Numbered from the stretch's first letter, positions 27,119 through 35,767 are shown. The stretch is 64,000 nt of DNA from an uncultured Lachnoclostridium sp. (GCA_930986645.1 CAKNJS010000001.1:1-64000), one strand, 5' to 3'. Translations and numbers: made by a program. The notes: generated by a model not told the origin, from the letters alone.

Positions 27119-28342
27119 ATGGACAGAAAAGCAGATGTAGTAATTGTAGGAACGGGGGCTGCCGGGCTCTTTGCAGCGCTCAGCCTTCCGAGGGACAAGA
27201 AGATCATCATTATTACAAAGAAAGACGCTGAGAGCAGTGATTCGTTTCTGGCTCAGGGCGGTATCTGTGTGCTCAGGGATGAATCGGATTATGACAGTTA
27301 TTTTGAGGACACGATGCGGGCCGGGCATTATGAGAACCGGAAGGAATCCGTGGACATTATGATCCGGAGTTCAAGAGAAATCATAAAGGAACTGATCGGA
27401 TATGGGGTCAGGTTCGCACGCAGGCCGGAAAAAGAGGCAGAAGAGCCGGAAAACTTTCTCGACAGTTATGCGTTTACAAGGGAAGGGGCGCATTCCAAAC
27501 CGCGTATTCTGTTTCATGAGGATGTGACGGGAAAAGAAATTACGGGAAAACTGCTGGAACGGGTGCGTTCTCTTGAAAATGTCACTATCATGGAGTATAC
27601 TACCATGACAGACATTATTGTAGAGGACGGCAGATGCGCCGGTATTACCGCGGAAGATGAACAGGGGAATATTATGCGTCTCTGGGCGCCTGATACGATT
27701 CTGGCCAGCGGAGGGATCGGAGGACTCTATGAGCATTCCACAAATTACCCGCACCTTACAGGGGATGCGGTCCGTATTGCGAAGAAACACGGAATACGTC
27801 TGGAACATCTGGACTATGTGCAGATCCATCCGACTACATTATATTCAAAAAAACCGGGAAGGAGATTCCTCATCTCCGAGTCTGTCAGAGGCGAGGGAGC
27901 CATCCTTCTGGATAAAAACGGCAAGCGTTTTACCGATGAGCTGCAGCCCCGTGATGTGGTGACGGCGGCTATCCGCAGGCAGATGGAAAAGGACGGCACG
28001 GATTATGTCTGGCTTTCGATGGAGCGGATCGATAAGGAGACGATCCTCAGACATTTTCCGAACATATACGAACACTGTCTGGAGGAGGGCTATGATGTGA
28101 CTAAAGACTGGATACCGGTAGTGCCTGCCCAGCATTATTTTATGGGCGGCATCTGGGTGGACAGCGACAGCCGCACTTCTATGGAGCATTTGTTCGCGGC
28201 GGGCGAGACAAGCTGCAACGGAGTACATGGAGCCAACCGGCTTGCAAGCAATTCTCTTCTGGAGAGCATGGTATTTGCCAGAAGAGCGGCACAGAAGATC
28301 ACTGCAGATCAGGACGGTCAGCGCAGCAGTATAGAACAGTAA
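27119..28342 (+). CDS. nadB: L-aspartate oxidase (short form)
   Basis: 407 residues. FAD-binding VVIVGTGAAGLFAAL (about residues 6-20), substrate motif SFLAQGGI, and the FAD C-terminal site ANRLASNSLLE. It oxidises aspartate to iminoaspartate for NadA. At 407 residues it lacks the C-terminal helical domain of the ~530-residue E. coli and Bacillus enzymes; clostridial forms are often short. ATG 27119 is behind GAGGAGAAAA; the open frame further upstream has no ribosome site. Confidence 0.94.
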   Translation: MDRKADVVIVGTGAAGLFAALSLPRDKKIIIITKKDAESSDSFLAQGGICVLRDESDYDSYFEDTMRAGHYENRKESVDIMIRSSREIIKELIGYGVRFARRPEKEAEEPENFLDSYAFTREGAHSKPRILFHEDVTGKEITGKLLERVRSLENVTIMEYTTMTDIIVEDGRCAGITAEDEQGNIMRLWAPDTILASGGIGGLYEHSTNYPHLTGDAVRIAKKHGIRLEHLDYVQIHPTTLYSKKPGRRFLISESVRGEGAILLDKNGKRFTDELQPRDVVTAAIRRQMEKDGTDYVWLSMERIDKETILRHFPNIYEHCLEEGYDVTKDWIPVVPAQHYFMGGIWVDSDSRTSMEHLFAAGETSCNGVHGANRLASNSLLESMVFARRAAQKITADQDGQRSSIEQ

Positions 28343-28366
28343 TGCAGAAGAAAGCGGGGAACAGAC

Positions 28367-29218
28367 ATGAATAAAATTACAATGAGGCTTCAGGCGGATC
28401 ATCTGATCCTTGAGGCGTTGAAAGAGGATATATCGAGTGAGGATGTAAGCACCAATGCGGTGATGAAAGAGGCAGCGGCAGGAGAAGTGGATCTGATCTG
28501 CAAGCAGGACGGAGTTATTGCCGGACTGGAGGTGTTCGGCAGAGTGTTTGAACTGCTGGATCCGGATACGAAGACGGAATTCTACTGTAAAGATGGCGAT
28601 GAGGTAAAAGCCGGACAGCTGATGGGAAAAGTAAGGGGCGATATCCGCGTCCTTCTCTCCGGTGAGAGGACCGCGCTTAATTATCTCCAGCGAATGAGTG
28701 GAATCGCAACCTATACCCACTCTGTTGCAGAACTCTTAAAGGGCAGCAGGACAAAGCTTCTGGACACGAGAAAGACCACTCCGAATATGAGGATATTTGA
28801 AAAATATGCAGTGCGCGTGGGCGGCGGATATAATCACAGATATAATCTGTCCGACGGCGTACTGTTAAAGGACAATCACATCGGGGCAGCAGGAGGAGTT
28901 GCCAAGGCAGTGAAGATGGCGAAGGAATATGCGCCGTTTGTCCGGAAGATCGAAGTTGAAGTGGAGAATCTTGATATGGTCCGCGAGGCTGTGGAAGCGG
29001 GAGCAGATATTATCATGCTTGACAATATGACGCCGGATGATATGCGTGAAGCGCTTCGCATTATCGACGGACGGGCGGAAACAGAGTGCTCCGGAAATGT
29101 GACAAAAGAAAATATTGCCCGTCTGACTGAGCTGGGAGTGGATTATATTTCCAGCGGAGCGCTGACACATTCTGCATCTATACTTGACATTTCAATGAAA
29201 AACCTTCATGCTGTTTGA
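28367..29218 (+). CDS. nadC: Nicotinate-nucleotide pyrophosphorylase (quinolinate phosphoribosyltransferase)
   Basis: 283 residues. It converts quinolinate and PRPP to nicotinate mononucleotide. Signature motifs are TRKTTPNMR (about residues 133-141), GGGYNHRYNLSDGVLLKDNH and EVEVENLDMVREAVEAGADIIMLDN. It follows nadB by 24 bases and its stop region overlaps the leader of niaR. Confidence 0.96.
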   Translation: MNKITMRLQADHLILEALKEDISSEDVSTNAVMKEAAAGEVDLICKQDGVIAGLEVFGRVFELLDPDTKTEFYCKDGDEVKAGQLMGKVRGDIRVLLSGERTALNYLQRMSGIATYTHSVAELLKGSRTKLLDTRKTTPNMRIFEKYAVRVGGGYNHRYNLSDGVLLKDNHIGAAGGVAKAVKMAKEYAPFVRKIEVEVENLDMVREAVEAGADIIMLDNMTPDDMREALRIIDGRAETECSGNVTKENIARLTELGVDYISSGALTHSASILDISMKNLHAV

Positions 29219-29235
29219 TGAGAGGAGGAGACCTG

Positions 29236-29760
29236 ATGACAGGGTCAGACAGAAGGAGTGCAATCGTGGAGCAGATCAGAAACAGTTCTGCTCCCGTATC
29301 AGGCAGAGCACTTGCCGCCGCGTTTGACGTGAGCAGGCAGGTGATCGTACAGGATATCGCGCTGATCCGTGCGGCGGGATATGACATTATATCTACAAAC
29401 AGAGGGTATATTATCAATGAACCCAGTTCAGTGAGCCGTATCTTTAAAGTCAGACATACGGACGCACAGCTGGAGGAAGAGCTGAATTCCATTGTAGATC
29501 TGGGCGGAAATGTGCGCGATGTAATGATAAACCACCGGATATACGGAAGGCTGACAGCGGCCCTCAACATTACATCACGAAGAAAAGTATCCGAGTTTAT
29601 CGCGGATATTAAGAACGGAAAATCCAGTCCGCTTAAAAATATCACTTCTGATTATCATTATCATACGGTAGAGGCGGACAGCGAAGAGACGCTGGACATG
29701 ATTGAAAAAATGCTCAGGGACAAGGGGTTCCTTGTGGAGGGCGGGAAGACAGCGGACTAA
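29236..29760 (+). CDS. niaR: NiaR-type nicotinate-responsive repressor (HTH_11 + 3H domain)
   Basis: 174 residues. An N-terminal winged helix (about 1-60: RRSAIVEQIRNSSAPVSGRALAAAF) and a C-terminal 3H domain (about 75-170) with conserved His in VRHTDAQL, INHRIYG and YHYHTVEA, where a metal and niacin bind in this family. It is the last gene of nadABC and probably represses the operon when niacin is plentiful. ATG 29236 follows GAGGAGGAG. Confidence 0.92.
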   Translation: MTGSDRRSAIVEQIRNSSAPVSGRALAAAFDVSRQVIVQDIALIRAAGYDIISTNRGYIINEPSSVSRIFKVRHTDAQLEEELNSIVDLGGNVRDVMINHRIYGRLTAALNITSRRKVSEFIADIKNGKSSPLKNITSDYHYHTVEADSEETLDMIEKMLRDKGFLVEGGKTAD

Positions 29761-29785
29761 AGAATGCGGCAGAAACGGAGTATAT

Positions 29786-30982
29786 ATGGAAGAGATCAGA
29801 GCGCTGCTGGATGCAGTTTTAAATATAGAATTTATCCGCGCGGTTATCAGTAATCCGCGGAAAAAAGAGGGCATAATAAAGGTTAAGGTGCGCCCTCTCG
29901 AAAAGCGGGGACAGCTTGTGTTCCAGTTCGAGGCATTTACGGAAAAACAGGCCTTTCACAGTAATCTGGATAAAAAAGAAGCCGGGGAGAAGTTTATGGA
30001 ATATGCAGAACAATTCCGGCAGATACAGATTGAGACGACTGGAGAGGAATACACTGTATTGATCAGTAAAAAAGGAAAGGCTGCGGTCAAAAAAAGGAAG
30101 AAGAAGGTAAAGACCGGGCAGGCAGATCTCTCCCATAACCGGAAGAAGCACTATATTCTGGAGGAAGGCGTGCCGGTTCCTTTCCTGCATGATCTGGGAG
30201 TTATGACAGAGGACGGAAAGATTGTGAAGACACGGACGGACAAATTTCGTCAGATCAACCGTTTTCTGGAATTTATCGAAGATATTCTGCCGCGGCTTGA
30301 CAGAGAACGGGAACTTACGATACTTGATTTCGGGTGCGGAAAGTCTTATCTTACCTTTGCCATGTATTATTACCTTCATGAGCTGAAGGGGTATGATATC
30401 CGGATCATCGGTCTGGATCTGAAGGAGGACGTAATCGAACACTGCGGAAAATTGGCGGAAAAATACGGCTATGAAAAGCTGACATTTCTTGTGGGGGATA
30501 TTGCGGATTACTCCGGAACAGACCATGTGGATATGGTCGTCACTCTTCACGCCTGTGATACGGCGACAGATTATGCTCTTGCTAAGGCAGTGGGCTGGAA
30601 GGCAGATGTGATCTTATCTGTACCGTGCTGCCAGCATGAATTAAACGGTCAGCTGTCAGGAATTTCCGGCGGGGGAAATCTTGCTCCGGTTCTGGATTAC
30701 GGCCTTCTGAGGGAACGTTTCGCTGCCCTTGCCACCGACGGGCTGCGGGCAAAATATCTCGAGCGGTCCGGATATGAGACGCAGGTGCTTGAATTTATCG
30801 ATATGGAACATACGCCGAAAAATATTCTGCTGCGGGCGGTGCGCAGAGACTCAGATTCCGGAAAGACATCCGGCAGGAGAAAAGCAGAACAGGCAGCAGA
30901 AGAAATCAGAAAATGTGAAGAATTTCTGCAGGCGGATCTGACACTGGGACGCCTGCTTTCAGATATAAGGGAGAATAAATAA
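29786..30982 (+). CDS. Class I SAM-dependent methyltransferase (Methyltransf_32-like)
   Basis: 398 residues. An N-terminal ~150-residue region of unknown function precedes a Rossmann methyltransferase with SAM motif I LDFGCGKSYLTF (about residues 179-190), an acidic motif II IIGLDLKEDV and VVTLHACDTATDYAL. A conserved SVPCCQHEL segment follows motif IV, as in the Methyltransf_32 group. The basic stretch KKRKKKVK near residue 100 suggests a nucleic-acid substrate. The target is not known. It sits 25 bases after niaR and three bases before the next gene. Confidence 0.82.
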   Translation: MEEIRALLDAVLNIEFIRAVISNPRKKEGIIKVKVRPLEKRGQLVFQFEAFTEKQAFHSNLDKKEAGEKFMEYAEQFRQIQIETTGEEYTVLISKKGKAAVKKRKKKVKTGQADLSHNRKKHYILEEGVPVPFLHDLGVMTEDGKIVKTRTDKFRQINRFLEFIEDILPRLDRERELTILDFGCGKSYLTFAMYYYLHELKGYDIRIIGLDLKEDVIEHCGKLAEKYGYEKLTFLVGDIADYSGTDHVDMVVTLHACDTATDYALAKAVGWKADVILSVPCCQHELNGQLSGISGGGNLAPVLDYGLLRERFAALATDGLRAKYLERSGYETQVLEFIDMEHTPKNILLRAVRRDSDSGKTSGRRKAEQAAEEIRKCEEFLQADLTLGRLLSDIRENK

Positions 30983-30984
30983 GG

Positions 30985-33414
30985 ATGAAGAAAAGAGCCA
31001 TCAAAGCGGGAGTGCTGATTCTTGTGTTTATCGCAGCACTTGTAATCAGCAGTATAGTTATAAACAGCGGAACAGACGATGAGATTGTGGATATGGGGGC
31101 GCCTACCCTGCCAAGGGTCTCATTTAACATGGATAATACTGAGGTGAATCCGCTTTTCGGATATGTGCAGGACATGGATATTACTGCCATGAGAGATACA
31201 ATTACGCCGCTGAACGCAGACGGCTCTTTGTCTGTCAATATTGAAGAAGATAATAATGATATAACCGCCATGAAATATGAAGTATATTCTCTGGACGGAA
31301 AAGACAAATACACGGAAGGAGAGGCGGAGGTGCCCGGGGAGGACACGGCTGTGGAGCTGAGACTCGGAAATGCTGTTTCCGGCGATGTGAGGGAAGCTGT
31401 GCTCAAGATTATCCTCACAGTGGGAGATAAGCCTGTGAGCTACTATACGAGAGTGGCAATGCCGACGGATCTTGCGACGTCCAGATGTCTGGAGTACGCT
31501 GTGGATTTTCACGATAAGGCGATCAATAAGACCGGAACCGAAGATCTGCAGAGCCATCTTGAACCAAGCGAAGAGAGCGACAATACAACGTATCAGACGG
31601 TGAATATCCATTCGGATATCACACATGTACAGTGGGGGGACCTGCAGCCGGAAATTGCAGGGAATGTGGAGTGGAGTATCAAGGAGAGCAACACTGTCTA
31701 CACATCAATTCTTGCAAAGTATCAGGTGGCGTGTCAGGATGAAAACGGCGGGACAGCCCTCTATAATGTAAAAGAATTCTTCCGCGTCCGCTTCCTTGCA
31801 GATACGATCTATCTGCTGGATTATAACAGGGATATGGAACAGATTTTTCAGGGAGCGGAACAGAATTTTGACGAAAATGGAATCCTGTTCGGAATTACCT
31901 CTGCGGATGATATCCAGTATGAAACGAACAGTGACGAATCTGCCGCGGCGTTTGTACAGGAGAGAAATCTCTGGCTTTATAATAAAGAAAAAGACAAACT
32001 GACGGAGGTGTTCAGTTTTTCCGATCAGGAGGGGCGCGACATGCGCAGTAAGAATGATCAGCATGCGGTGCGGATTATCAGTATGGAGGACGACGGCAGT
32101 CTGGCATTTGCCGTGTACGGTTATATGAACCGCGGTTACCACGAAGGTGAAGTCGGAGTCGGTATTTACTATTTCAGTGCTGCTGAAAATGCAATCGAGG
32201 AGAAGGCATTTATCCCCAGTACTAAATCCTATGCTATCGCAGCTGATGAGCTGGGCAAGATGGTGTATTACAATCACAGCGAATCCATGCTTTATGTGCT
32301 TGCCGACGGAACGCTGTATCAGATTGACCTTGATAAAGACGAGCAGACAGTTCTGGCAGAAAAATTGTCTGAGGATCAGTATGCGGTCTCGGATGACGGC
32401 CATCAGATGGCGTATCAGACATCCGACGCGCAGATAAATGTGATGAATCTGAAGAGCGGAGATACTTATACGATCGATGCGTCTGACGGAGAAGGCGTCC
32501 GTCCTCTGGGATTTATAAACGGAGATTTTATTTTCGGAAAAGTCCGCTCGTCAGATAAAGGCGTGACAGTGGCAGGGGAAGAGATCAGCCCGATGTATGA
32601 AATCGAGATACGTAATTCTGATAATAAGACAGAGGCGCAGTATTCATTTACGGATCAGAATATATATACAACCGACATTCTGATCGACGGAAATCTGGTG
32701 ACATTGAACCGGGTTGTAAAAAACGGTGATACGTACAATTCGGCGTCACAGGAATTTATTACGAATAATCAGGAGCGCAAAGAGACAAAGGTATCTCTGG
32801 AGACTTACACAACAGAGTCAGCCGGAAAGCAGGTGAGGATGACATTTGCCGACGGAACAGCAGATGCAGCACCCGAGCTGCTTAAGCCGGGACAGATTGC
32901 CTCAAAGGATCCCCTGACTGTAACTCTGAGCGGCGGAGACAGCGGCGAGAAATTCTACGTGTACGGCATGGGAGAACTGGTTGCTGTATATGATAAAGCA
33001 GGATATGCTGTCCAGAAGGCAAATGAAGTATCCGGCGTGGTGATTTCGTCAAATCAGGAATATGTATGGGAGCGGGGAAACCGTGATCTCGTCTATTCCA
33101 CGGATGCCGCGGCGTTTGGAAAAGAGAGCGGTGAGACTTCGCTGGCAGCCTGCGAGCGCTATATGGAGCAGTATGACGCTCATCAGGTGGATCTGACAGG
33201 ATGTACGCTGGATCAAGTGCTTTATGTGATCAACCGGGGGTGTCCGGTGATCGCCCTGACAGGAACGGATCATGCGGTGCTGCTGACAGGCTATACTATG
33301 ACGGATATCACCTATATCGATCCAGACGACAGCGCATCGCATACCGTGGGACTGGATGCGATGGAAAAGCAGACTGCAGACAGCGGAAATGTATTTATAG
33401 GATATATCAAGTAA
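30985..33414 (+). CDS. Large anchored extracytoplasmic protein, beta-propeller-like with C39-like tail
   Basis: 809 residues. A basic N-terminus and one hydrophobic segment (about 7-27) act as signal anchor. The middle (about 250-600) is rich in short beta strands with repeating DGSLAFAVYG, LADGTLYQIDLDKDE and VSDDGHQMAYQ patterns, like a WD40/TolB-type propeller. The last ~90 residues (CTLDQVLYVINRGCPVIALTGTDHAVLLTGY ... in part) resemble a C39-like papain fold, with a His-Ala-Val segment and a late Asp, but I cannot identify an N-terminal catalytic Cys. Function unknown; a cell-surface sensor or inactive peptidase are options. It may be cotranscribed with the methyltransferase. Confidence 0.7.
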   Translation: MKKRAIKAGVLILVFIAALVISSIVINSGTDDEIVDMGAPTLPRVSFNMDNTEVNPLFGYVQDMDITAMRDTITPLNADGSLSVNIEEDNNDITAMKYEVYSLDGKDKYTEGEAEVPGEDTAVELRLGNAVSGDVREAVLKIILTVGDKPVSYYTRVAMPTDLATSRCLEYAVDFHDKAINKTGTEDLQSHLEPSEESDNTTYQTVNIHSDITHVQWGDLQPEIAGNVEWSIKESNTVYTSILAKYQVACQDENGGTALYNVKEFFRVRFLADTIYLLDYNRDMEQIFQGAEQNFDENGILFGITSADDIQYETNSDESAAAFVQERNLWLYNKEKDKLTEVFSFSDQEGRDMRSKNDQHAVRIISMEDDGSLAFAVYGYMNRGYHEGEVGVGIYYFSAAENAIEEKAFIPSTKSYAIAADELGKMVYYNHSESMLYVLADGTLYQIDLDKDEQTVLAEKLSEDQYAVSDDGHQMAYQTSDAQINVMNLKSGDTYTIDASDGEGVRPLGFINGDFIFGKVRSSDKGVTVAGEEISPMYEIEIRNSDNKTEAQYSFTDQNIYTTDILIDGNLVTLNRVVKNGDTYNSASQEFITNNQERKETKVSLETYTTESAGKQVRMTFADGTADAAPELLKPGQIASKDPLTVTLSGGDSGEKFYVYGMGELVAVYDKAGYAVQKANEVSGVVISSNQEYVWERGNRDLVYSTDAAAFGKESGETSLAACERYMEQYDAHQVDLTGCTLDQVLYVINRGCPVIALTGTDHAVLLTGYTMTDITYIDPDDSASHTVGLDAMEKQTADSGNVFIGYIK

Positions 33415-33455
33415 ACTTCAGGCAGGAGAAGATCAGAGATAAGAGGATATAAAGA

Positions 33456-33510
33456 ACGGGCGTGCAGCAGAATGGGGAGTTTTCCCATATGCGGCACGCC
33501 CGTTGTTTTC
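33456..33510. terminator. Bidirectional terminator before queT
   Basis: Arms ACGGGCGTGC and GCACGCCCGT enclose a second stem ATGGG/CCCAT; T-rich sequence follows on both strands. It separates the convergent large anchored protein gene and queT. Confidence 0.82.
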
Positions 33511-33545
33511 ACGCGGGGTGAATATTTTATTGTCAAAGTGAAGCT

Positions 33546-34046
33546 TTAAGCACCTGTCTTAAACAGAATTCCTCTGTATCTGTTCAGCGCTGTATACAGG
33601 ATCAGTCCGAGTACGCCGCAGGAAATCACTTCCCCGATTCCCACAGTCAGCATCATAAACGGAATCGGAAGCGGTACCATGTAGCCGTATTTCAGCACAA
33701 AAGGTACAACGATTACATTGGCAATGATCGGCGGAAGCGGTGCGAGATATTTACTCTTGTTCCTCAGCATCCATGTGAAAATTGCTCCGATCAGAGTAGC
33801 GAGGCTTCCGAAGATGATGTCCGGAAGAATGCATCCGCCGAGGATATTGCTGATGAGACATCCCAGAAATACACCCGGGATAGCTGCGGGGGTAAATACT
33901 GGAAGAATGGTCAGCGCTTCGGAAATACGAACCTGAACCTCTCCGTAACTGAATGACGCGCCGATAAGAGTCAGCACGACATAGATAGCGGCAATCATAG
34001 CCGCCTGTGCTATGAACAGCACTTTGCCTGATTGGTTGTTTTTCAT
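33546..34046 (-). CDS. queT: QueT-family ECF transporter S component
   Basis: 166 residues, about six membrane segments, with the family pattern AAIYVVLTL...GEVQVRISEALTILPVFTPAAIPGVFLGCLISN. This is the substrate-binding S subunit that takes up a queuosine precursor (probably preQ0/preQ1) through a shared ECF energy module encoded elsewhere. AAAGGAG at 34056-34062 precedes the ATG. Its whole 5' leader (34063-34181) is a structured RNA with its own promoter and forms the left end of the integrated element, so regulation by a ligand-binding leader is likely. Confidence 0.9.
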   Translation of the reverse strand: MKNNQSGKVLFIAQAAMIAAIYVVLTLIGASFSYGEVQVRISEALTILPVFTPAAIPGVFLGCLISNILGGCILPDIIFGSLATLIGAIFTWMLRNKSKYLAPLPPIIANVIVVPFVLKYGYMVPLPIPFMMLTVGIGEVISCGVLGLILYTALNRYRGILFKTGA

Positions 34047-34055
34047 TTTTTTGTT

Positions 34056-34163
34056 CTCCTTTAGTTTTGTTTTACGAGTGGAAGGTCTCGAACACTCGAT
34101 TCATTTAACGCCGGGAATCGGCGGCAAGCCCGATAGACCTTGGTTTTTGTGGGCTTTGCAACG
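34056..34163 (-). promoter_or_regulatory. Structured 5' leader of queT, candidate queuosine-precursor riboswitch
   Basis: Read on the minus strand the leader has three hairpins: AAGCCC/GGGCTT with a large loop, CGCCG/CGGCG, and CGAGTG/CACTCG. The first loop contains AAGGTCT (34135-34141 complement) and the third AGACCTT (34082-34088 complement), a perfect 7-base kissing or pseudoknot pair. An A-rich tail (TAAAACAAAACT) and the AAAGGAG ribosome site follow; CCTT in the third loop can also pair with AAGG of that site. This resembles preQ1 riboswitches in layout, and the gene fits, but I cannot assign a class from memory. Confidence 0.6.
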
Positions 34164-34181
34164 TGGGATAGTATAACACGG
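34063..34181. repeat. Left attachment-site repeat (queT promoter and leader)
   Basis: 119 bases aligned without gaps to 42526-42644, 103 identical. It ends exactly at the queT ribosome site on one side and just beyond the -10 element on the other. Longest identical runs are 24, 18 and 18 bases. It is read as attL of the element. Confidence 0.85.
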
Positions 34182-34198
34182 AGAAGGCTGAAATTCAA
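34170..34198 (-). promoter_or_regulatory. Promoter of queT
   Basis: On the minus strand: TTGAAT (34198-34193), a 17-base spacer and TATACT (34175-34170). The -10 lies in the 24-base stretch shared with the right copy. The -35 differs from that of the other copy and may belong to the element. Confidence 0.65.
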
Positions 34199-34201
34199 GC
34201 T

Positions 34202-34220
34202 GTACCCACAATTTACCCAC
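34202..34220. other. Integrase arm-type sites, left end
   Basis: GTACCCACAAT at 34202-34212 and TACCCAC at 34214-34220. The 11-mer recurs at the right end in the same orientation, as expected for integrase arm sites of a tyrosine-recombinase element. Confidence 0.6.
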
Positions 34221-34228
34221 ACCGAAAT

Positions 34229-34266
34229 AAAAAAGCACTCTATCCCGTGTAGGACAGGGTGCTTTT
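34229..34266. terminator. Bidirectional terminator after the repressor gene
   Basis: Stem AAAAAGCACTCT.TCC with GGA.AGGGTGCTTTTT, A tract before and T tract after. It stops repressor transcription before the queT promoter. Confidence 0.8.
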
Positions 34267-34272
34267 TAGGGT

Positions 34273-35034
34273 TCATTTGAGAAGAAGATTTTCTATGGTG
34301 CAAATAGTATAGGAATCTAAGATTTTAATAAAGTTTTGTAATCCCTGTTCTGAAATAGTTTTTACTAAATTTCCTTTATAATATACTTCAAAGTAAATTG
34401 ATATATCATAATTCTCTTTTATAATGTTTTTCGGACCGATGTAGATATCATCCCAGAGGGAGTCTGAGGGTGGAAGAGTCCGCGCTCCTTTTATAAGATC
34501 ATCTGTTCGTAAAAACGGAGTGTTTGGTAGTGGAGCGGATAGTTTAATTGTACAGTATTGGGAAAAATACTTTTTATAAAAATTTTTTAGATCCAGGGTG
34601 AAATCATATTCTTGCTTTAGCTGTTCTAAAGAGGATGGATCTATGAAAGGTGTTAAATGATCGATATTTTTATATAGTGTGGTCAGGCTACAATATAGAG
34701 AATTAATTGGTTTGAATTTCAGTCCGATTGATTCAACATAATTAAGAACAACACTCATATTTCGCATTCCCTTACTCTTTAGAAATGAGTGCATTTCCTC
34801 AGAGGTTTTGTATTCACTGGCTCCAAGCAAATAATCTTCATCAACATGTAATTTCTCGGCAAATATATGAGCAGCTTCCCGTGTCATTGAACGCCTTGAA
34901 TTAGCGATATTATTAATATGCTGTACTGTATAAGGCGTGATTTTAGAAAGTTCTTTTTGTGTCAGCTTTGAATCCTTTATACATTCTTTTAATCTTTTCC
35001 CCTGTATTGGGTTTATTTTTTCGGATTTTTTCAT
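34273..35034 (-). CDS. XRE-family repressor of the element
   Basis: 253 residues. The N-terminal helix-turn-helix (about 8-70: GKRLKECIKDSKLTQKELS...INNIANSRRSMTREAAHIFAEKLHVDEDYLLG) is of the XRE/Cro type. The remaining ~180 residues match no family I can name. It is divergent from the excisionase, and the gap between them has repeated TTGATATAT sites. By position it keeps the element quiet. The gene is richer in A+T than the host genes around it. Confidence 0.82.
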   Translation of the reverse strand: MKKSEKINPIQGKRLKECIKDSKLTQKELSKITPYTVQHINNIANSRRSMTREAAHIFAEKLHVDEDYLLGASEYKTSEEMHSFLKSKGMRNMSVVLNYVESIGLKFKPINSLYCSLTTLYKNIDHLTPFIDPSSLEQLKQEYDFTLDLKNFYKKYFSQYCTIKLSAPLPNTPFLRTDDLIKGARTLPPSDSLWDDIYIGPKNIIKENYDISIYFEVYYKGNLVKTISEQGLQNFIKILDSYTICTIENLLLK

Positions 35035-35050
35035 GTGATTATCTCCTTAA

Positions 35051-35107
35051 ATATATCAAATTACAGATATAAGTGAATATGTCAAATGATTGATTTTGAT
35101 ATATCAA
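35051..35107. promoter_or_regulatory. Repressor operators
   Basis: Three related sites: ATATATCAA (35051-35059), ATATGTCAA (35077-35085) and the perfect palindrome TTGATATATCAA (35096-35107). They lie between divergent genes, where a lysogeny-type repressor would bind. Confidence 0.62.
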
Positions 35108-35122
35108 TAGTTTACAATATTA

Positions 35123-35151
35123 TTGTAACAGATATCACAACGGCTTACAAT
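35123..35151 (+). promoter_or_regulatory. Rightward promoter of the element
   Basis: TTGTAA (35123-35128), a 17-base spacer and TACAAT (35146-35151), 35 bases before the excisionase start. Confidence 0.58.
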
Positions 35152-35186
35152 AGCTAGATAAACAAAGATAAATGAAAGGAGTAATC

Positions 35187-35390
35187 ATGAGAAACAGAAC
35201 AGTAACAGCTACAGTAGGGGAATCCCGCTTAATGGACACGGAAGAATTAAGGGCATACACAAATCTTGGACGTAACAATGCTATGAAACTGGGCGAAGAG
35301 ATTGGCGCAAAGGTGCAGATTGGGCGTCGCGTATTATGGGATCGCCGTAAGATTGATGAGTATTTCAATTCACTTACGGGGGTAAGATAA
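35187..35390 (+). CDS. Excisionase-like small HTH protein
   Basis: 67 residues with a MerR/Xis-like winged helix: LMDTEELRAYTNLGRNNAMKLGEE, then VLWDRRKIDEYFNSL, which is the usual excisionase finish. It resembles the DUF6462-type proteins of Lachnospiraceae elements. First gene of the rightward operon, behind AAAGGAG; the stop overlaps the next start (TAATG). Likely directs excision together with the integrase. Confidence 0.75.
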   Translation: MRNRTVTATVGESRLMDTEELRAYTNLGRNNAMKLGEEIGAKVQIGRRVLWDRRKIDEYFNSLTGVR

Positions 35391-35767
35391 TGCAGAAAGA
35401 AAATAGAAATAACCGAGTACATATAGGGGATCAGTCCGGCAAGACTGAGTTTCCAATAATGAGCCTGCTGCCAGTAGGAAAAGAAAATGCAATCAGTACA
35501 GCGGATCTGGTGCGGCTGACGGGCTGTAAATCTGCCCGGGATCTTCAGGAGCGTATCGCTTATGAGAGAAATCACGGTGCTGTGATATGTTCCGGCTCCG
35601 GGCGGGGTTACTGGAAACCGAAGGACCGGCAGGAGATACAGGAGTTTGTCAGGACGATGGACGCAAGGGCGTTGAATACTCTGAGAGCAGCGAAGAGTGC
35701 GAGAGCGGCTTTGAAAATTCCGGCCGGGCAGCAGGTCATAGAAGGGAGCGGAAAAGATGGCAAATAA
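35390..35767 (+). CDS. Element protein of unknown function, HTH-like
   Basis: 125 residues. The middle segment AISTADLVRLTGCKSARDLQERIAYERNHGAVICSG looks like a winged helix used in replication control, followed by a basic helical tail. It overlaps both neighbours by a few bases. I recognise no named family; a role in element replication or its control is inferred from position. Confidence 0.6.
   Translation: MQKENRNNRVHIGDQSGKTEFPIMSLLPVGKENAISTADLVRLTGCKSARDLQERIAYERNHGAVICSGSGRGYWKPKDRQEIQEFVRTMDARALNTLRAAKSARAALKIPAGQQVIEGSGKDGK

Noticed and set aside
34082-34100. GGTCTCGAA resembling a tRNA T arm, suggesting a tRNA attachment site
   Set aside because: No acceptor, D or anticodon arms can be formed; the sequence belongs to the third hairpin of the queT leader.
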